Below the pieces are notes generated by a model that saw only the letters and a program-made list of their open reading frames with translations, ran no database searches and had not been told where the DNA came from. Shown one piece after another: positions 14,742 to 15,108 of a stretch of 15,108 nt of DNA (positions are counted from its first letter, which is position 1; the number at the start of each line of letters is the position of its first letter). Location: positions 1-15,108 of the forward strand of contig JAIVHQ010000007.1 in the NCBI GenBank assembly GCA_020200995.1. The letters run 5' to 3'. Origin of the DNA: Flavobacteriales bacterium. Its GTDB lineage: Bacteria; Bacteroidota; Bacteroidia; Flavobacteriales_D; Cryomorphaceae. The position numbers and the translations under genes are program-made.

Positions 14742-15108
14742 CTTCTTCCATCTTTTCTTCGAGCAGTCGCTGCTCTGACCTCAGCAGGTTTTCCACGACA
14801 TACACATAGCGCAGGCTTCCGAAGTCGTTAAACAGTTCGATTCTGATTTGATGAAAATTACTGCCCGCGCGTTGCTCCACATTGTTCACTATTCCCACGG
14901 GCACTCCTGACGGATAAATGCCCGAAGATCCTCGGGTCACCAGGGTGTCACCTTCTATTACATCTGCATGGCCCGGTACATCGTTGAGCATGGCGTATCG
15001 GTGGTTTTTTCCGTCCCATTTCAGCAGCCCGAAATTGCCCGTTCGCTCCAATTCGGCACTGGCTATAAAGCTCAAATTGATCACGGGAATCACCGTACTG
15101 AAGTGTTC
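14731..15108 (-). CDS. mreC: Rod shape-determining protein MreC, C-terminal part
   Basis: The frame runs from the right edge of the window to a TGA at 14733-14731, so only the last 125 residues are seen and the start lies outside; the GTG at 15091-15093 is internal. The visible part is the periplasmic beta domain: STVIPVINLSF, then a GDTLVTRGSSGIYPSGVPVG stretch that is a hallmark of MreC, then a tail of charged residues ending EEDGW. MreC scaffolds the elongation complex between MreB-MreD and PBP2-RodA. mreB is expected just beyond the window, as inferred from the usual order. Confidence 0.93.
   Translation of the reverse strand, partial: EHFSTVIPVINLSFIASAELERTGNFGLLKWDGKNHRYAMLNDVPGHADVIEGDTLVTRGSSGIYPSGVPVGIVNNVEQRAGSNFHQIRIELFNDFGSLRYVYVVENLLRSEQRLLEEKMEEDGW

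Noticed and set aside
1..15108. Mobile element, phage, CRISPR, toxin-antitoxin or biosynthetic cluster
   Set aside because: I found no transposase, integrase, repeat-spacer pattern or cluster-type enzymes. The genes are envelope, cell-wall, cofactor and signalling functions in compact operons. The tRNA-Phe shows no repeat of its 3' end nearby that would suggest an integrated element.

Overview
The window looks like ordinary chromosome from a member of the Bacteroidota, most likely a Flavobacteriales-type marine or freshwater bacterium. The evidence is threefold: a protein ending in a type IX secretion (T9SS) type B sorting domain, several -7 promoter boxes of the TAnnTTTG type used by this phylum, and envelope gene families and gene order typical of it. 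I see no phage, IS element, CRISPR array, toxin-antitoxin pair or obvious defence cassette, and I do not claim a new multi-gene system.

Layout, left to right. (1) 1-509: the 3' end of a large secreted or surface protein with a C-terminal T9SS sorting domain, followed by a strong terminator nested in a 63-bp imperfect palindrome. (2) 795-2210, minus strand: a small exported protein whose stop codon abuts the start of a membrane histidine kinase. (3) 2298-3065, plus strand, divergent from that pair: a SAM methyltransferase with an N-terminal zinc ribbon. (4) 3099-3171, minus strand: tRNA-Phe(GAA) with its own -7 box and terminator. (5) 3229-10911, plus strand: seven genes, coaX (type III pantothenate kinase), an outer-membrane beta-barrel protein, a periplasmic TPR protein, lptC, a small two-helix membrane protein, a CNNM/CBS-domain membrane protein and ppiD. 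Apart from coaX this is an envelope-building cluster: LPS export, outer-membrane protein folding and uncharacterised outer-membrane or periplasmic partners. (6) 11093-15108, minus strand, convergent with ppiD: mreC (partial), mreD, mrdA (PBP2) and rodA, the cell-wall elongation operon with overlapping reading frames. A bidirectional terminator at 10951-10985 separates the convergent units.

The points most worth a second look are regulatory and structural: a textbook terminator-like hairpin inside the lptC signal-peptide codons, a consensus promoter four bases from the CNNM start codon (probably a leaderless transcript), the exported protein coupled to an orphan kinase with almost no sensor domain, the palindrome at 518-580, and an in-frame open stretch after the rodA stop codon.
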